From the NCBI GenBank assembly GCA_038145245.1, contig JAYQPI010000009.1:1-27643 (forward strand): a DNA stretch of 27,643 nt, in the 5' to 3' direction. Position 1 is the first letter of the stretch; the number at the start of each line of letters is the position of its first letter. Both the position numbers and the translations under genes were made by a program. This document shows, piece after piece, positions 1 through 9,188 of this stretch. The notes under the pieces were generated by a model. The model ran no database searches. It was given only the letters and a program-made list of their open reading frames with translations, and had not been told where the DNA came from. This DNA is from Fontibacterium sp038145245. Its GTDB lineage: Bacteria > Pseudomonadota > Alphaproteobacteria > Pelagibacterales > Pelagibacteraceae.

Positions 1-177
1 GAAATATTAAAGTTAAAGCAAGAGCAAGCAGATTTAGTTGAAAAATTAAAAAATGAAAAGTTAGAAAATAATTATCTTGCATCTCCAGAAAGAGTTAAAA
101 AATTAGCCAAACAGCATTTATCACAAGATTATATAGAAATAGACAAAGGGAATTTTAAATATCTAAATGAAAAATAA
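1..177 (+). CDS. ftsL: Cell division protein FtsL, C-terminal part (5' end outside window)
   Basis: An open frame enters from the left edge in phase 1 and stops at TAA 175-177, giving 58 visible residues. The start is a charged, Leu-rich stretch consistent with the periplasmic coiled coil of FtsL. It is followed by a segment reading ASPERVKKLAKQHL, which matches the conserved C-terminal block of FtsL-type proteins, where a helix after the coiled coil contacts FtsB/FtsQ. The transmembrane helix expected in FtsL lies upstream, out of view. The end overlaps the ftsI start by 11 bases. Position directly before ftsI is the classical place of ftsL in the dcw cluster (mraZ-rsmH-ftsL-ftsI), and supports a call that rests on only a short fragment. 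FtsL would act in the inner membrane with FtsB and FtsQ to activate FtsW-FtsI. Confidence 0.78.
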   Translation, partial: EILKLKQEQADLVEKLKNEKLENNYLASPERVKKLAKQHLSQDYIEIDKGNFKYLNEK

Positions 178-1858
178 ATTAAATAATAATAGACAAAAAA
201 GTTTTTATTTTCAGAATTTTATTAATGATGATAATAAAAATAATTTTTTATTCAGTTCTAGAGCAAATTTTGTATTAAAATTTTTTTCTTTTGTATTTTT
301 AATAATTTTATCAAAACTCTTTTATCTAGGAATTAACAAGAGCGGTGATATTAATTTTGAGAATTTTATTAGCAACAAGGATTACAATCAAAGAAAAGAT
401 ATAATTGATAGAACAAACTTATTGATAGCTAAAAATATTGATATTTACGACCTAGTTTTAAAAGTAGATAATACAAATAATTTGCCCCAACTTTTGGCAA
501 AATTAAAATCGCAATTTCCTGGATTAAATATAAACGAAATTCAAAAAGAAGTTATCGAAAAAAAAAGATTGGTACTAAAAAAAAAACTTGATCATATTGA
601 GTATAAGAAAGCAATAATGCTAGGTGAGCCAGCAATAGAATTAAGTAGAAGACAAGTTAGAATATATCCTCAAAGAAATTTATTTAGCCATGTGCTAGGC
701 CAAACAGATGAGGATAATAATGGAATTTCAGGGGTTGAAAATTATTTTAATAATCAAATTTTAAATACAAAATTTTCTGAAAATTCTTTTCAAATTACTC
801 TGGATACGATGATTCAATCACAAGTGAGAGATATATTAGAGAATGCTATTTCTGATTATTCAGCAAAAGGCGCTGCATCACTTCTTATGAATGTAAATTC
901 TGGAGAAATAATATCTTTAGTTTCTCTGCCAGATTTTGACATTAATAGAAGAACATTAGTTAATGATGAAAAATATTTAAATAAAATTACTCTTGGTGTT
1001 TATGAATTGGGTTCTGTATTTAAAGCTTTAACAATTGCTAATGCACTAGAGCTGAAACTTATTGATGAGAACACTTTATTTAAAAATCTAGAAAAACAAG
1101 TATATAATTGTGGTCCCTCAAAACCTATTAATGAGCACGATAAAAATCTAAAAAGAGACCTAACTACTACAGAAATTTTAGTGAAATCTTCAAATATAGG
1201 AACTGTAAAAATAATAGAAAAGATTGGAATTGAAAATCATAAAAATTTTCTAACAAAACTTGGAATCTTTGAAAGATCAACTGTTGAGATCCCAGAAAAG
1301 GGAAAATCTTTGTCTATGAAATGGGATAACTGCACTTTAGCAACGGCGTCTTATGGTCATGGAATAAGTACTACACCAATTCAATTAGCATCAGCCTATG
1401 CAGCGTTAGTAAATGGTGGATATAAAGTTTACCCAACACTAGTAAAACAAAATACGAATATTAAAAAAGAAAAAGTTATTAGTGAAGAAACAAGTAAAAA
1501 AATGGTTAAAATGCTTCGAAAAGTAGTCGACAAAGATGATCCTATGCAAGGAACAGCAAAAAAAGCAGATATTAAAGGTTATTCAGTTATAGGAAAGACA
1601 GGAACTGCTGTTAAAGTTTCCAAAATATCCAAAGGTTATTCTAAGGATGTTATGACTGTTTTTGTCTCAGCATATCCTGAAGAAAAACCTGAGTATTTAT
1701 TGTTAGTTATGATTGATGAGCCAAAAGCTATTCCTAGCAAAGGTTTTTATAAATCAGATTCAGGATGGAATGCTGTTCCTACGGCGGGAACTATTATAAA
1801 AAGAATTGGACCTATTTTAGCTTCAAAAAATTATAATATTGTTCTTAATGCTAAGTAA
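167..1858 (+). CDS. ftsI: Septal peptidoglycan transpeptidase FtsI (PBP3)
   Basis: Class B penicillin-binding protein of 563 residues that crosslinks septal peptidoglycan, working with the polymerase FtsW encoded further downstream. The N-terminus is cytoplasmic and Asn/Lys-rich, followed by one membrane anchor at about residues 35-56. The dimerisation/pedestal region follows (the IIDRTNLLIA motif near 79-88 is typical of class B PBPs). The transpeptidase domain has all three active-site motifs: SVFK at 283-286 (catalytic Ser283), SSN at 341-343 and KTGT at 477-480. The ATG at 167 overlaps the ftsL end by 11 bases. The gene ends inside murE, again by 11 bases. Length is normal for the family. 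A run of ten A (577-586) in the coding region is a possible slippage site. The order ftsL-ftsI-murE separates it from other class B PBPs such as MrdA. Confidence 0.96.
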   Translation: MKNKLNNNRQKSFYFQNFINDDNKNNFLFSSRANFVLKFFSFVFLIILSKLFYLGINKSGDINFENFISNKDYNQRKDIIDRTNLLIAKNIDIYDLVLKVDNTNNLPQLLAKLKSQFPGLNINEIQKEVIEKKRLVLKKKLDHIEYKKAIMLGEPAIELSRRQVRIYPQRNLFSHVLGQTDEDNNGISGVENYFNNQILNTKFSENSFQITLDTMIQSQVRDILENAISDYSAKGAASLLMNVNSGEIISLVSLPDFDINRRTLVNDEKYLNKITLGVYELGSVFKALTIANALELKLIDENTLFKNLEKQVYNCGPSKPINEHDKNLKRDLTTTEILVKSSNIGTVKIIEKIGIENHKNFLTKLGIFERSTVEIPEKGKSLSMKWDNCTLATASYGHGISTTPIQLASAYAALVNGGYKVYPTLVKQNTNIKKEKVISEETSKKMVKMLRKVVDKDDPMQGTAKKADIKGYSVIGKTGTAVKVSKISKGYSKDVMTVFVSAYPEEKPEYLLLVMIDEPKAIPSKGFYKSDSGWNAVPTAGTIIKRIGPILASKNYNIVLNAK

Positions 1859-3248
1859 TAAAATTAAATTTTTACAATATAAAAATAGAAATTTTTCTAT
1901 CAACTCAAAAAAAGTAAAAAAAAATGAAATTTTTTTTGCAATTGATGGCTCAAAACAATCTGGGAATTCATATTCATCAGAAGCTTTATCAAAAGGTGCC
2001 TTTAAAGTTGTCACAAGTAAAAATATAAAAAATAAAAATTATTTAGTAGTAAAAAACGTAAGAAAATTTTTAGCAGAAGCTTGTTGCGCAAAATATAATG
2101 AAAAACCTAATAATATAATTGCTGTTACCGGAACAAATGGAAAATCTTCGGTTGCTCATTTTTATTTTCAGATTTTAAAAAATCTTAAAATAAATTCAGC
2201 AGCTATTGGTACGCTTGGTATTTTTTATAAAAATAAATTTAAAAAAACAAATCTTACAACACCAGATGTTATTACAATCCATAAAGAATTAAATTTTTTA
2301 AAAAAAAATAAAATTGATAACGTGTGTTTAGAAGCTTCTAGCCATGGACTTCATCAAAATAGATTGGATAGTATTAGTTTTAAGGCGGGAATTTTTACAA
2401 ATTTTACACAAGACCATTTAGATTATCATAAGAATTTAAAAAATTATTTGAAAGCTAAGCTTTATCTTTTTAGTTCTTTATTAAAGAAAAATTCTTGTGC
2501 TATTATAGACACGGATATCCCCGAGTATTATGTATTAGATAAAATTTGTAAAAAAAGAAAAATAAAAATTTTATCTTTTGGATCCAGAGGAAATACAATC
2601 AAATTAATCTCTCATTATTTTTTAGGCAAACAACAAATAATAAAAATTAACTTTTTAAATAAAATTTATAATATTAGATTAGATCTAATAGGAGACTTTC
2701 AAATTAAAAATTTATTTGCTGCAATGTTAGCTTCGTATTTATCTATTAAAAATTCAGATAAAATTATTAGCATTTTATCAAAGATAAGATCTGCAACTGG
2801 TCGAATGCAGTATGTTGGCAATAAAAAAAAATCGGCAGTAGTAGTTGATTACGCTCATACCCCAGATGCTTTAAAAAAAAGTCTTCAAACATTGGCAAAG
2901 CAATTTAATAAAAAAGTAGATGTTGTATTTGGTTGCGGGGGCGATCGAGATAAAGGGAAAAGATATAAAATGGGCAAAATAGCAAAACAATTCGCTTCTA
3001 AAATATATCTAACAAATGATAATCCCAGATCTGAAAATCCTATTTCTATTATTAAAGAAATTAAAAAAGGGTGCTTAAGATCAAAGGTTATATTAGATAG
3101 AAAAACAGCAATTAAATCTGCTATCAAGAATCTTAAAACTGACAGTATTTTATTGATTGCTGGAAAGGGTCATGAAAATTATCAGATTATAAATAATAAA
3201 AAAAAGTACTTTTCAGATCAAAAAGTATCGAAAATTTTTTTAAATTAA
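1848..3248 (+). CDS. murE: UDP-MurNAc-tripeptide synthetase MurE (meso-DAP adding)
   Basis: Cytoplasmic ATP-dependent ligase that adds the third amino acid to UDP-MurNAc-L-Ala-D-Glu. The ATG at 1848 gives 466 residues. A TTG nine bases upstream (1839) is also open, but the ATG reproduces the 11-base overlap seen at the previous junction and is preferred. The Mur ligase P-loop GTNGKSS is at 95-101. The LEASSHGL block at 161-168 and the QDHLDYH block at 188-194 are typical of MurE. The carbamylated Lys is expected near Lys204. The C-terminal domain has DNPR at 391-394, which in characterised MurE enzymes selects meso-diaminopimelate over lysine, so the wall should be of the A1-gamma Gram-negative type. 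The next gene, murF, starts one base after the stop. Confidence 0.96.
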   Translation: MLSNKIKFLQYKNRNFSINSKKVKKNEIFFAIDGSKQSGNSYSSEALSKGAFKVVTSKNIKNKNYLVVKNVRKFLAEACCAKYNEKPNNIIAVTGTNGKSSVAHFYFQILKNLKINSAAIGTLGIFYKNKFKKTNLTTPDVITIHKELNFLKKNKIDNVCLEASSHGLHQNRLDSISFKAGIFTNFTQDHLDYHKNLKNYLKAKLYLFSSLLKKNSCAIIDTDIPEYYVLDKICKKRKIKILSFGSRGNTIKLISHYFLGKQQIIKINFLNKIYNIRLDLIGDFQIKNLFAAMLASYLSIKNSDKIISILSKIRSATGRMQYVGNKKKSAVVVDYAHTPDALKKSLQTLAKQFNKKVDVVFGCGGDRDKGKRYKMGKIAKQFASKIYLTNDNPRSENPISIIKEIKKGCLRSKVILDRKTAIKSAIKNLKTDSILLIAGKGHENYQIINNKKKYFSDQKVSKIFLN

Positions 3249-3249
3249 A

Positions 3250-4596
3250 ATGACAACGAAGCTTTATACAAGCGATGAAATTAACGTAGTTTTTAATTCA
3301 AATATAAATAAAAAGTTATTCTTTAATAAAGTTGCAATAGATAGTAGAGAAATTTCAAATAGAGGAATTTTTTTTGCAATAAAAGGAGAAAATGACGACG
3401 GTCATCGATATGTTAAAGCTGTATTAAAAAATAAAAATAATTTATCCATCACTAGCAAAGGACCTAAAAATCAAAGATCAATAAGGACTAAAAATACTTT
3501 AGAGAATTTAAGAAATTTAGCTTCTTATGCAAGACAAAGAAGCGAAGCAAAGATTGTAGCCATAACTGGCAGCTGTGGAAAAACTTCATTAAAAAATTTA
3601 TTAAATAGTTCATTAAGCAAAGTTGGAAAAACGCACTGCTCGCCGAAATCTTTTAATAATCATTACGGAGTTCCTTATTCTTTAGCTAATTTAAGTTCTG
3701 ATAATAAATATGGAATCTTTGAACTCGGAATGAGTTCAAAAGGCGAAATTGATAACCTTGTTAATTTAGTAAAGCCACATATTGCGATCATAACTAATAT
3801 TGGTCCAGCGCATTTGGAAAATTTTAAAAATATTTATGGAATCTGCAAAGCGAAAGCAGAAATTATGAATGGCATTTATCAAAATGGAGTCATTATTTTA
3901 AATAAAGATGATAAATTTTTTAAATATTTAAAGAGTATTGCAGAAAAAAAAAATATTAAAATACTAACTTTTGGTTTTTCAAAATCCGACATTCAGATTA
4001 TAAAAAGTTCAGCAAAAGTATTTTTTAAAATAAAGAATAAAATAATTAATTTTAAAATAAATAATTTCAATAAATCTTATTTATATAATGTTGCAGCAAC
4101 ATTATGTGTTCATTATTACTTAAATCATAATATAAATTTTTTAAAGAATAACTTTAAAAATTTTAAAATTCCAGAAGGAAGAGGAAATGAAAAAAATATT
4201 AAAATTAAAAACAAAAGGATTCTTTTAATTAATGATAGCTACAACTCTAATCCAGTGTCTCTCAATGAAGCAATCTATAATTTTTCAATAAGAAAAAAAA
4301 ACAAGCAGAGAAAAATTGTAATTATCGGGGATATGTTGGAGCTTGGAAAAAAATCAAAATATTACCATCAGCAAGCAGCAAGAATATTAAATAAAACTAA
4401 TATAGACAAAGTTTTTTGCGTTGGTTCAGAAGTCAGACATACTTATCAAAAGCTAAATCATAGTAAAAAAGGGTTATTAGTTAAAAACATTAGTTTTCTT
4501 AAAGAAAATATTTTCAATCTTTTAGAGAATAATGATATTTTGTTAGTCAAATCATCAAATAGAATTGGTTTGTTTAATTTTTTTAATAAATTTTAA
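3250..4596 (+). CDS. murF: UDP-MurNAc-tripeptide:D-Ala-D-Ala ligase MurF
   Basis: Adds the D-Ala-D-Ala dipeptide (made by Ddl, encoded further along the cluster) to the MurE product, giving the UDP-MurNAc-pentapeptide. The protein has 448 residues with the usual three Mur ligase domains. The N-terminal substrate domain contains the DSREIS block (31-36). The ATPase P-loop GSCGKTS is at 107-113. SFNNHYGVP (134-142) is diagnostic of MurF, as is NDSYNSNP (328-335) at the start of the C-terminal domain. The MurF-typical GDMLELG stretch is also present near residue 360. It lies one base after murE and two bases before mraY, and no Shine-Dalgarno motif is seen, so translational coupling is likely. 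Overall sequence is Lys/Asn/Ile-rich like its neighbours. Confidence 0.96.
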   Translation: MTTKLYTSDEINVVFNSNINKKLFFNKVAIDSREISNRGIFFAIKGENDDGHRYVKAVLKNKNNLSITSKGPKNQRSIRTKNTLENLRNLASYARQRSEAKIVAITGSCGKTSLKNLLNSSLSKVGKTHCSPKSFNNHYGVPYSLANLSSDNKYGIFELGMSSKGEIDNLVNLVKPHIAIITNIGPAHLENFKNIYGICKAKAEIMNGIYQNGVIILNKDDKFFKYLKSIAEKKNIKILTFGFSKSDIQIIKSSAKVFFKIKNKIINFKINNFNKSYLYNVAATLCVHYYLNHNINFLKNNFKNFKIPEGRGNEKNIKIKNKRILLINDSYNSNPVSLNEAIYNFSIRKKNKQRKIVIIGDMLELGKKSKYYHQQAARILNKTNIDKVFCVGSEVRHTYQKLNHSKKGLLVKNISFLKENIFNLLENNDILLVKSSNRIGLFNFFNKF

Positions 4597-4598
4597 TA

Positions 4599-5687
4599 AT
4601 GCTTTATTTTTTTTTTAAATATTTTTCTTCTGAAGTTAGTATTTTTAATGTTTTTAAATATATTACCTTCAGGACTGGAATTTCAGTTGCCACTTCATTA
4701 ACATTTGTACTTTTAATTGGAGAGAGCTTAATTGCTAAGTTAAAAACATTTCAAAAGGATGGTCAACCTATACGCAATGATGGCCCTTTATCGCATATTA
4801 TAAAAAAATCAGGTACTCCTACTATGGGGGGATTAATAATTATTTTAAGTATTTTATTTTCAACTTTGTTATGGGCTGATCTAACAAATAAATATGTTTT
4901 GATATTAATTTTTTGTTTATTAAGCTTTGGAACAATTGGTTTTGTTGACGATTATCTAAAAGTTATAAAAAATAATTCTAAAGGTATTAGTGCTAAAAAA
5001 AAATTATTTTTTCAAATTTTAAGTGGAATAATTGTTATATATTTAATAATTTTAAATACTGAGCCGGAATTAAATTATAAAATTTATTTTCCATTGTTTA
5101 AGAATTTTATCTTAAATATTGGAATTTTTTATTTTATATTTGGTTTAGTAGTTATTGTTGGATCGTCTAATGCTGTTAATTTAACAGATGGCTTAGATGG
5201 ACTGGCGATTGTTCCAGTAATTCTTGTTGCACTAACTTTTGCATTTATAGCTTATGTTTCTGGTAATATTATTTTTTCAAAATATCTCCAATTAGCTTAT
5301 ATTAAAAATACAGGTGAAATCTGCATTTTTTTAGGGGCAATGATAGGGGCAGGCCTAGGTTTTTTATGGTTTAATTCTCCCCCAGCAAAGGTTTTTATGG
5401 GAGACACAGGTTCCTTATCTTTAGGTGCAGCACTTGGAGCAATTGGAATTATAACTAAACATGAAATAGTTTTAGCGATTGTGAGCGGACTTTTTGTATT
5501 AGAATCTTTGTCAGTTATTATACAAGTTGCGTCTTTTAAATTAACAGGAAAAAGAGTTTTTCAAATGGCACCACTGCATCATCATTTTGAAAAAAAAGGT
5601 TGGAGCGAATCTACAGTTGTAATTAGATTTTGGATTATAGCGATAGTCTTTGCTTTAGTAGGTCTTGCATCTCTTAAATTAAGATAA
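4599..5687 (+). CDS. mraY: Phospho-MurNAc-pentapeptide transferase MraY
   Basis: Inner-membrane enzyme that moves phospho-MurNAc-pentapeptide from UDP to undecaprenyl phosphate, forming lipid I. The protein has 362 residues and about ten hydrophobic segments, as in the family. The active-site features are visible: the Asp pair in FVDDYLKV (Asp117-Asp118), the NLTDGLDGLA loop (194-203), MGDTGSLSLG (267-276, with Asp269 as the third catalytic Asp) and the triple-His APLHHHFEKKG loop (324-334) that is unique to MraY. The N-terminus resembles alphaproteobacterial MraY starts (FNVFKYITFRTG near 16-27). The ATG follows murF by two bases. The TAA shares its last A with the murD ATG (TAATG). Confidence 0.97.
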   Translation: MLYFFFKYFSSEVSIFNVFKYITFRTGISVATSLTFVLLIGESLIAKLKTFQKDGQPIRNDGPLSHIIKKSGTPTMGGLIIILSILFSTLLWADLTNKYVLILIFCLLSFGTIGFVDDYLKVIKNNSKGISAKKKLFFQILSGIIVIYLIILNTEPELNYKIYFPLFKNFILNIGIFYFIFGLVVIVGSSNAVNLTDGLDGLAIVPVILVALTFAFIAYVSGNIIFSKYLQLAYIKNTGEICIFLGAMIGAGLGFLWFNSPPAKVFMGDTGSLSLGAALGAIGIITKHEIVLAIVSGLFVLESLSVIIQVASFKLTGKRVFQMAPLHHHFEKKGWSESTVVIRFWIIAIVFALVGLASLKLR

Positions 5688-6988
5688 TGCTCTCACTAGA
5701 ACAGTGTAGCCAAAAAAAATTTTTAGTTTTTGGCCTTGGTATTAGTGGCGATGCAACTTTATCTCAATTAAAAAAAAATAATGCTAACATCGAATGCTGG
5801 GATGATAATAAAAAATTAAGAGAAAAATTTAAGAATAAATATAGAGTAAGCAAAAATTGGTTTAAAAATAGTTATGATTTTATAGTCATATCTCCTGGAA
5901 TTAACATTTATACTCATCCAAAAAAATTTTTTTTTCATAAAAATAAAAACAGAATTATTACTGATCTAGATCTGTTTTGCAGCTCCATTAAAGATCAAAA
6001 AGTTATCATGGTAACGGGTACCAATGGCAAATCTACCATGTCAAAATTAATCTATGATTTATTAAAAAATTCAAAAAAGAAAGTTTATATAGGAGGAAAT
6101 TACGGAACTCCCGTTATGCATTTGCCATACAAAGAAAAATCGGCAATTTTTGTACTAGAACTCTCATCTTATCAGTTAGACTACTCATGGCGTTTACCGA
6201 GCTCTGTTTCAATTTTATTAAATATTAGTCCAGACCATATCGAGAGACATGTAAGTTTTAATAAATATATTTCAGCTAAGCTTAAAATTTTTAAAGGATT
6301 AACAAGTAGAGGCATTGGTTTTTTAGATTTGAGTAATGACAAAGAATCTAAAATATTTAAAGTTTTAAAGTCTGAAAAATATGATCAAAGAAATATTAAG
6401 TTAATTAGAAAAAATATTAACCACAATATTAAAGATGATTTAATTAGCCCTCAGTTAAAAGGACTTCATTTTAAAAATTGTCTTTATATTGCATTGCAAA
6501 TTACAAAATTGTTTAAAATTTCAAAAAATATTTATTTAAAAACAATTAAGAATTTTAAAGGACTTTCGCATAGACAAGAAATTATAAAAACGAAAAATAA
6601 TTTGACTTTTATAAACGATTCTAAAGCAACAAATTTTTCATCAACCGAGGTAGCTTTAAATAATTATAAAAACATTCACTGGATAGTTGGTGGTCTTCCT
6701 AAAGCAAAAGACAAGATAATGGTTCATAAATATAAGAAATCTATAATAAGAGCTTATATTGTAGGACGAAATATAAATTTTTTTTTAAGACAAATTAAAA
6801 ATACTGTAAAATGTAATATTAGCTACTCTATTGAGAAGGCATTTTTATCAGCTTTAACTGAGGCCAAAAATTACCCTAATTTAAAACAAGTTATATTATT
6901 AAGTCCTTCAGCTGCTTCTTTTGATCAATATAAAAATTTTGAACATCGAGGCAATACTTTTAAACAGCTAGTAAAAAAATATTCATGA
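5687..6988 (+). CDS. murD: UDP-MurNAc-L-alanine:D-glutamate ligase MurD
   Basis: Cytoplasmic ligase that adds D-Glu to UDP-MurNAc-L-Ala. The protein has 433 residues, slightly short for the family. The N-terminal Rossmann-like domain has VFGLGISGDATL (14-25) and VISPGI (67-72), both typical of MurD. The ATPase P-loop GTNGKST is at 111-117. The ELSSYQLD block near 155 and the NDSKATN block at the start of the C-terminal domain (near residue 310) are diagnostic. Its position between mraY and ftsW is the canonical dcw place. It overlaps mraY by one base (TAATG) and ftsW by four (ATGA), so re-initiation by the same ribosomes is plausible. Confidence 0.96.
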   Translation: MLSLEQCSQKKFLVFGLGISGDATLSQLKKNNANIECWDDNKKLREKFKNKYRVSKNWFKNSYDFIVISPGINIYTHPKKFFFHKNKNRIITDLDLFCSSIKDQKVIMVTGTNGKSTMSKLIYDLLKNSKKKVYIGGNYGTPVMHLPYKEKSAIFVLELSSYQLDYSWRLPSSVSILLNISPDHIERHVSFNKYISAKLKIFKGLTSRGIGFLDLSNDKESKIFKVLKSEKYDQRNIKLIRKNINHNIKDDLISPQLKGLHFKNCLYIALQITKLFKISKNIYLKTIKNFKGLSHRQEIIKTKNNLTFINDSKATNFSSTEVALNNYKNIHWIVGGLPKAKDKIMVHKYKKSIIRAYIVGRNINFFLRQIKNTVKCNISYSIEKAFLSALTEAKNYPNLKQVILLSPSAASFDQYKNFEHRGNTFKQLVKKYS

Positions 6989-8109
6989 TTAATTTTGGCA
7001 GAACTAATACAAATCAACTGGCGCTGTGGTGGAGAAATATTGATAAACTACTTTTTATCTTAATAATTTCTTTAATATTTATGGGGATATTTTTTGCTTA
7101 TACTTCTACTTCTAATATTGCTTCAGAAAAAATATACAAGACAGATTATCTTTTAATTGCAAAACATATTTTATTTGCATTTATTAGTTTGTTAATTTTA
7201 TCTTCCCTATCTTTATTGGATGCAAAGCAAATAGAGAAATATTGTATTTTAGGTTTTATTATTACTTCCTTTTTATTGTTATCTGTCTTATTTTTTGGAG
7301 TGGAAGTTAAGGGCTCTAAAAGATGGATAAACTTAATCTTTTTTAGATTTCAACCAGTAGAAATTTATAAACCTTTTTTTGTTTTATTATGTTCTTTAAT
7401 TATTTCTAATTCACAGATAGGAGAACTTAAATTAAGAATCTTTTATAGTTTTTGTGTATTATTTTTCTCTTTATTATTATTACTTAACCAACCTGATGTT
7501 GGTCAAAGTTTATTAATTTTTTCAGTTTGGTTAATTTTAATATTTATTTCTGGAGTTAGTATTGTTCTTCTTATTTCTTTAGGTTCTGCAATTTTTTTAG
7601 GCATCGCATCAGCAATATTATTATTTAATGAGAGGTTTTCTTATATTTTTAGAAGGTTAAGAACTTTTATTGATCCTAATAAAGGAGATAACTTGCAAAC
7701 ACAAAAAGCATTAGAGGCAATAAAACAAGGTGGCTTTGCGGGAAGAGGAATAGGCGAAGGGATATTGAAAGAGAGAGTTCCTGAGGCACATACTGATTTT
7801 GTCTTAGCAGTGATTGGAGAAGAGTTTGGTATTTTTATGATATTAATAATTTTTTTAATAATAACTTTTATTTTTTTAAGAGTTTTTTCTCAATTTAATA
7901 GTGAAAACAATCCATTTAGAAAATTAGTGTTAATAGGCTTATCGTGTTTAATTTATTTACAATCTATTATTAACTTAGGAGTTACTTTAAATATTCTTCC
8001 AAACAAAGGAATGACTTTTCCATTTATAAGTTATGGAGGATCATCCATGATTGGCTGTGCAATAATATTTGGAATATTACTTTGTTTTACTAAGAAAAAA
8101 TTATCTTAA
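6985..8109 (+). CDS. ftsW: Septal peptidoglycan polymerase FtsW (SEDS family)
   Basis: Polytopic inner-membrane glycosyltransferase of the SEDS family, which polymerises lipid II at the septum with FtsI as partner. The protein has 374 residues and about ten membrane segments. Family blocks are in order: VKGSKRWINL (108-117) and QPVEIYKP (123-130, where the usual motif is QPSE.KP). NQPDVGQS follows (168-175) with the conserved Asp171. The long periplasmic-loop block has QTQKALEAI, GRGIGEG and AHTDFVLAVIGEEFG (268-282). The last is NLGVTLNILPNKGMTFPFISYGGSS near the C-terminus, containing the FPFISYGGS SEDS signature. Context in the dcw cluster favours FtsW over RodA. It overlaps murD by four bases and murG by one. 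Confidence 0.95.
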   Translation: MINFGRTNTNQLALWWRNIDKLLFILIISLIFMGIFFAYTSTSNIASEKIYKTDYLLIAKHILFAFISLLILSSLSLLDAKQIEKYCILGFIITSFLLLSVLFFGVEVKGSKRWINLIFFRFQPVEIYKPFFVLLCSLIISNSQIGELKLRIFYSFCVLFFSLLLLLNQPDVGQSLLIFSVWLILIFISGVSIVLLISLGSAIFLGIASAILLFNERFSYIFRRLRTFIDPNKGDNLQTQKALEAIKQGGFAGRGIGEGILKERVPEAHTDFVLAVIGEEFGIFMILIIFLIITFIFLRVFSQFNSENNPFRKLVLIGLSCLIYLQSIINLGVTLNILPNKGMTFPFISYGGSSMIGCAIIFGILLCFTKKKLS

Positions 8110-9188
8110 TGAAAAAGATCTTAATCTGCACAGGTGGGACTGGTGGACATATATTTCCAGCAATATCACTTGCTCAATATTTAGAAAAAAAAAATTTTAA
8201 TGTAGATCTTATTACTGATTATAGAGCGAAAAGATTTATAAATAATCCAGATTTAAGAAATATTACATTTATTAACGTAAAGACTCCTACTGGAAAAAAA
8301 GGTTTAGGATTAATTTATTCGTTATTTTTAATATTTATTACATTTTTATATTCAATTTTTTTTCTTTTATTTAAAAAACCACAATTAATTATTGGCTCAG
8401 GAGGTTATGCTTCTTTTCCTATTTTGTTAGCAGCAAAATTACTAAAAAAAAAATTTATTATTTATGAAACAAATTCTGTAGTCGGAAGAGTGAATAAGTT
8501 CTTTTTAAATAGTTCGATAAAAATATTTACTGGATATCCATTAAAAAACTTAAATATAAATAATGATAAAATTAATTTTGTTGGACAACTAATTAGAGAA
8601 CAAATTTATACAGCAAAAGAAAAAAAAGATTTTAAAAAAGATAATAATTTTGATTTTACTTTACTTGTTATTGGTGGAAGTCAAGGCGCAGAAATTTTTA
8701 GTAAAATATTACCCCAGTCATTAACTAAATTATTTAGTTTGAATAAAAAAATAAGAATTTTTCATCAAGCAGGAAATAAAGAACAGGAATCAAAAATAGA
8801 TTTTTCTTATAAAAATAATTCTAATGTTACTATTTTTAATTTTGAACCAAATATTGAAAAATATATGATGCTATCAGATTTAGTTATTACAAGAGCTGGT
8901 TCTTCAACATTATCAGAATTGGCTTTTTTACAGATCCCATTCATAGCGATCCCATTTAAAAATTCTCTAGATAATCATCAATTTTATAATGCAGAGTATT
9001 TTTTTAGAATGAGCGCTTGTTGGCTTATTGATCAACAAGAGTTAAACAGCGAAAAATTATTTGATTTAGTAAAAGATCTGATCATTAACAAAGAAAAGTT
9101 ACTTGAAAAAAAGAGCAAATTAAAAGAATTAACAAAAACAAATGTTAATGAAATTTTTGAAAAAGAAATTAATAACCTTTTATCATGA
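8109..9188 (+). CDS. murG: UDP-GlcNAc:lipid I N-acetylglucosaminyltransferase MurG
   Basis: GT-B glycosyltransferase that converts lipid I to lipid II on the inner face of the membrane. The protein has 359 residues. The N-terminal signature GGTGGHIFPA is at 9-18 (His14 equivalent to the conserved His). IIGSGGYASFP (94-104) corresponds to the second glycine-rich loop. The acceptor-side motif normally written EQN is ETN here (120-122). GGSQGA at 189-194 is the third G-loop, and the TRAGSSTLSEL block (near residue 260) binds the UDP-GlcNAc. Between the first two G-loops, residues 69-88 are almost wholly hydrophobic, stronger than in the well-known E. coli enzyme, and could insert into the membrane. 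It overlaps ftsW by one base and murC by four. Confidence 0.96.
   Translation: MKKILICTGGTGGHIFPAISLAQYLEKKNFNVDLITDYRAKRFINNPDLRNITFINVKTPTGKKGLGLIYSLFLIFITFLYSIFFLLFKKPQLIIGSGGYASFPILLAAKLLKKKFIIYETNSVVGRVNKFFLNSSIKIFTGYPLKNLNINNDKINFVGQLIREQIYTAKEKKDFKKDNNFDFTLLVIGGSQGAEIFSKILPQSLTKLFSLNKKIRIFHQAGNKEQESKIDFSYKNNSNVTIFNFEPNIEKYMMLSDLVITRAGSSTLSELAFLQIPFIAIPFKNSLDNHQFYNAEYFFRMSACWLIDQQELNSEKLFDLVKDLIINKEKLLEKKSKLKELTKTNVNEIFEKEINNLLS

Noticed and set aside
1839..1847. TTG codon as a possible murE start, adding three residues
   Set aside because: The ATG at 1848 is a standard start, produces the 11-base overlap seen twice more in the cluster, and the extra residues are not part of the conserved MurE N-terminus.
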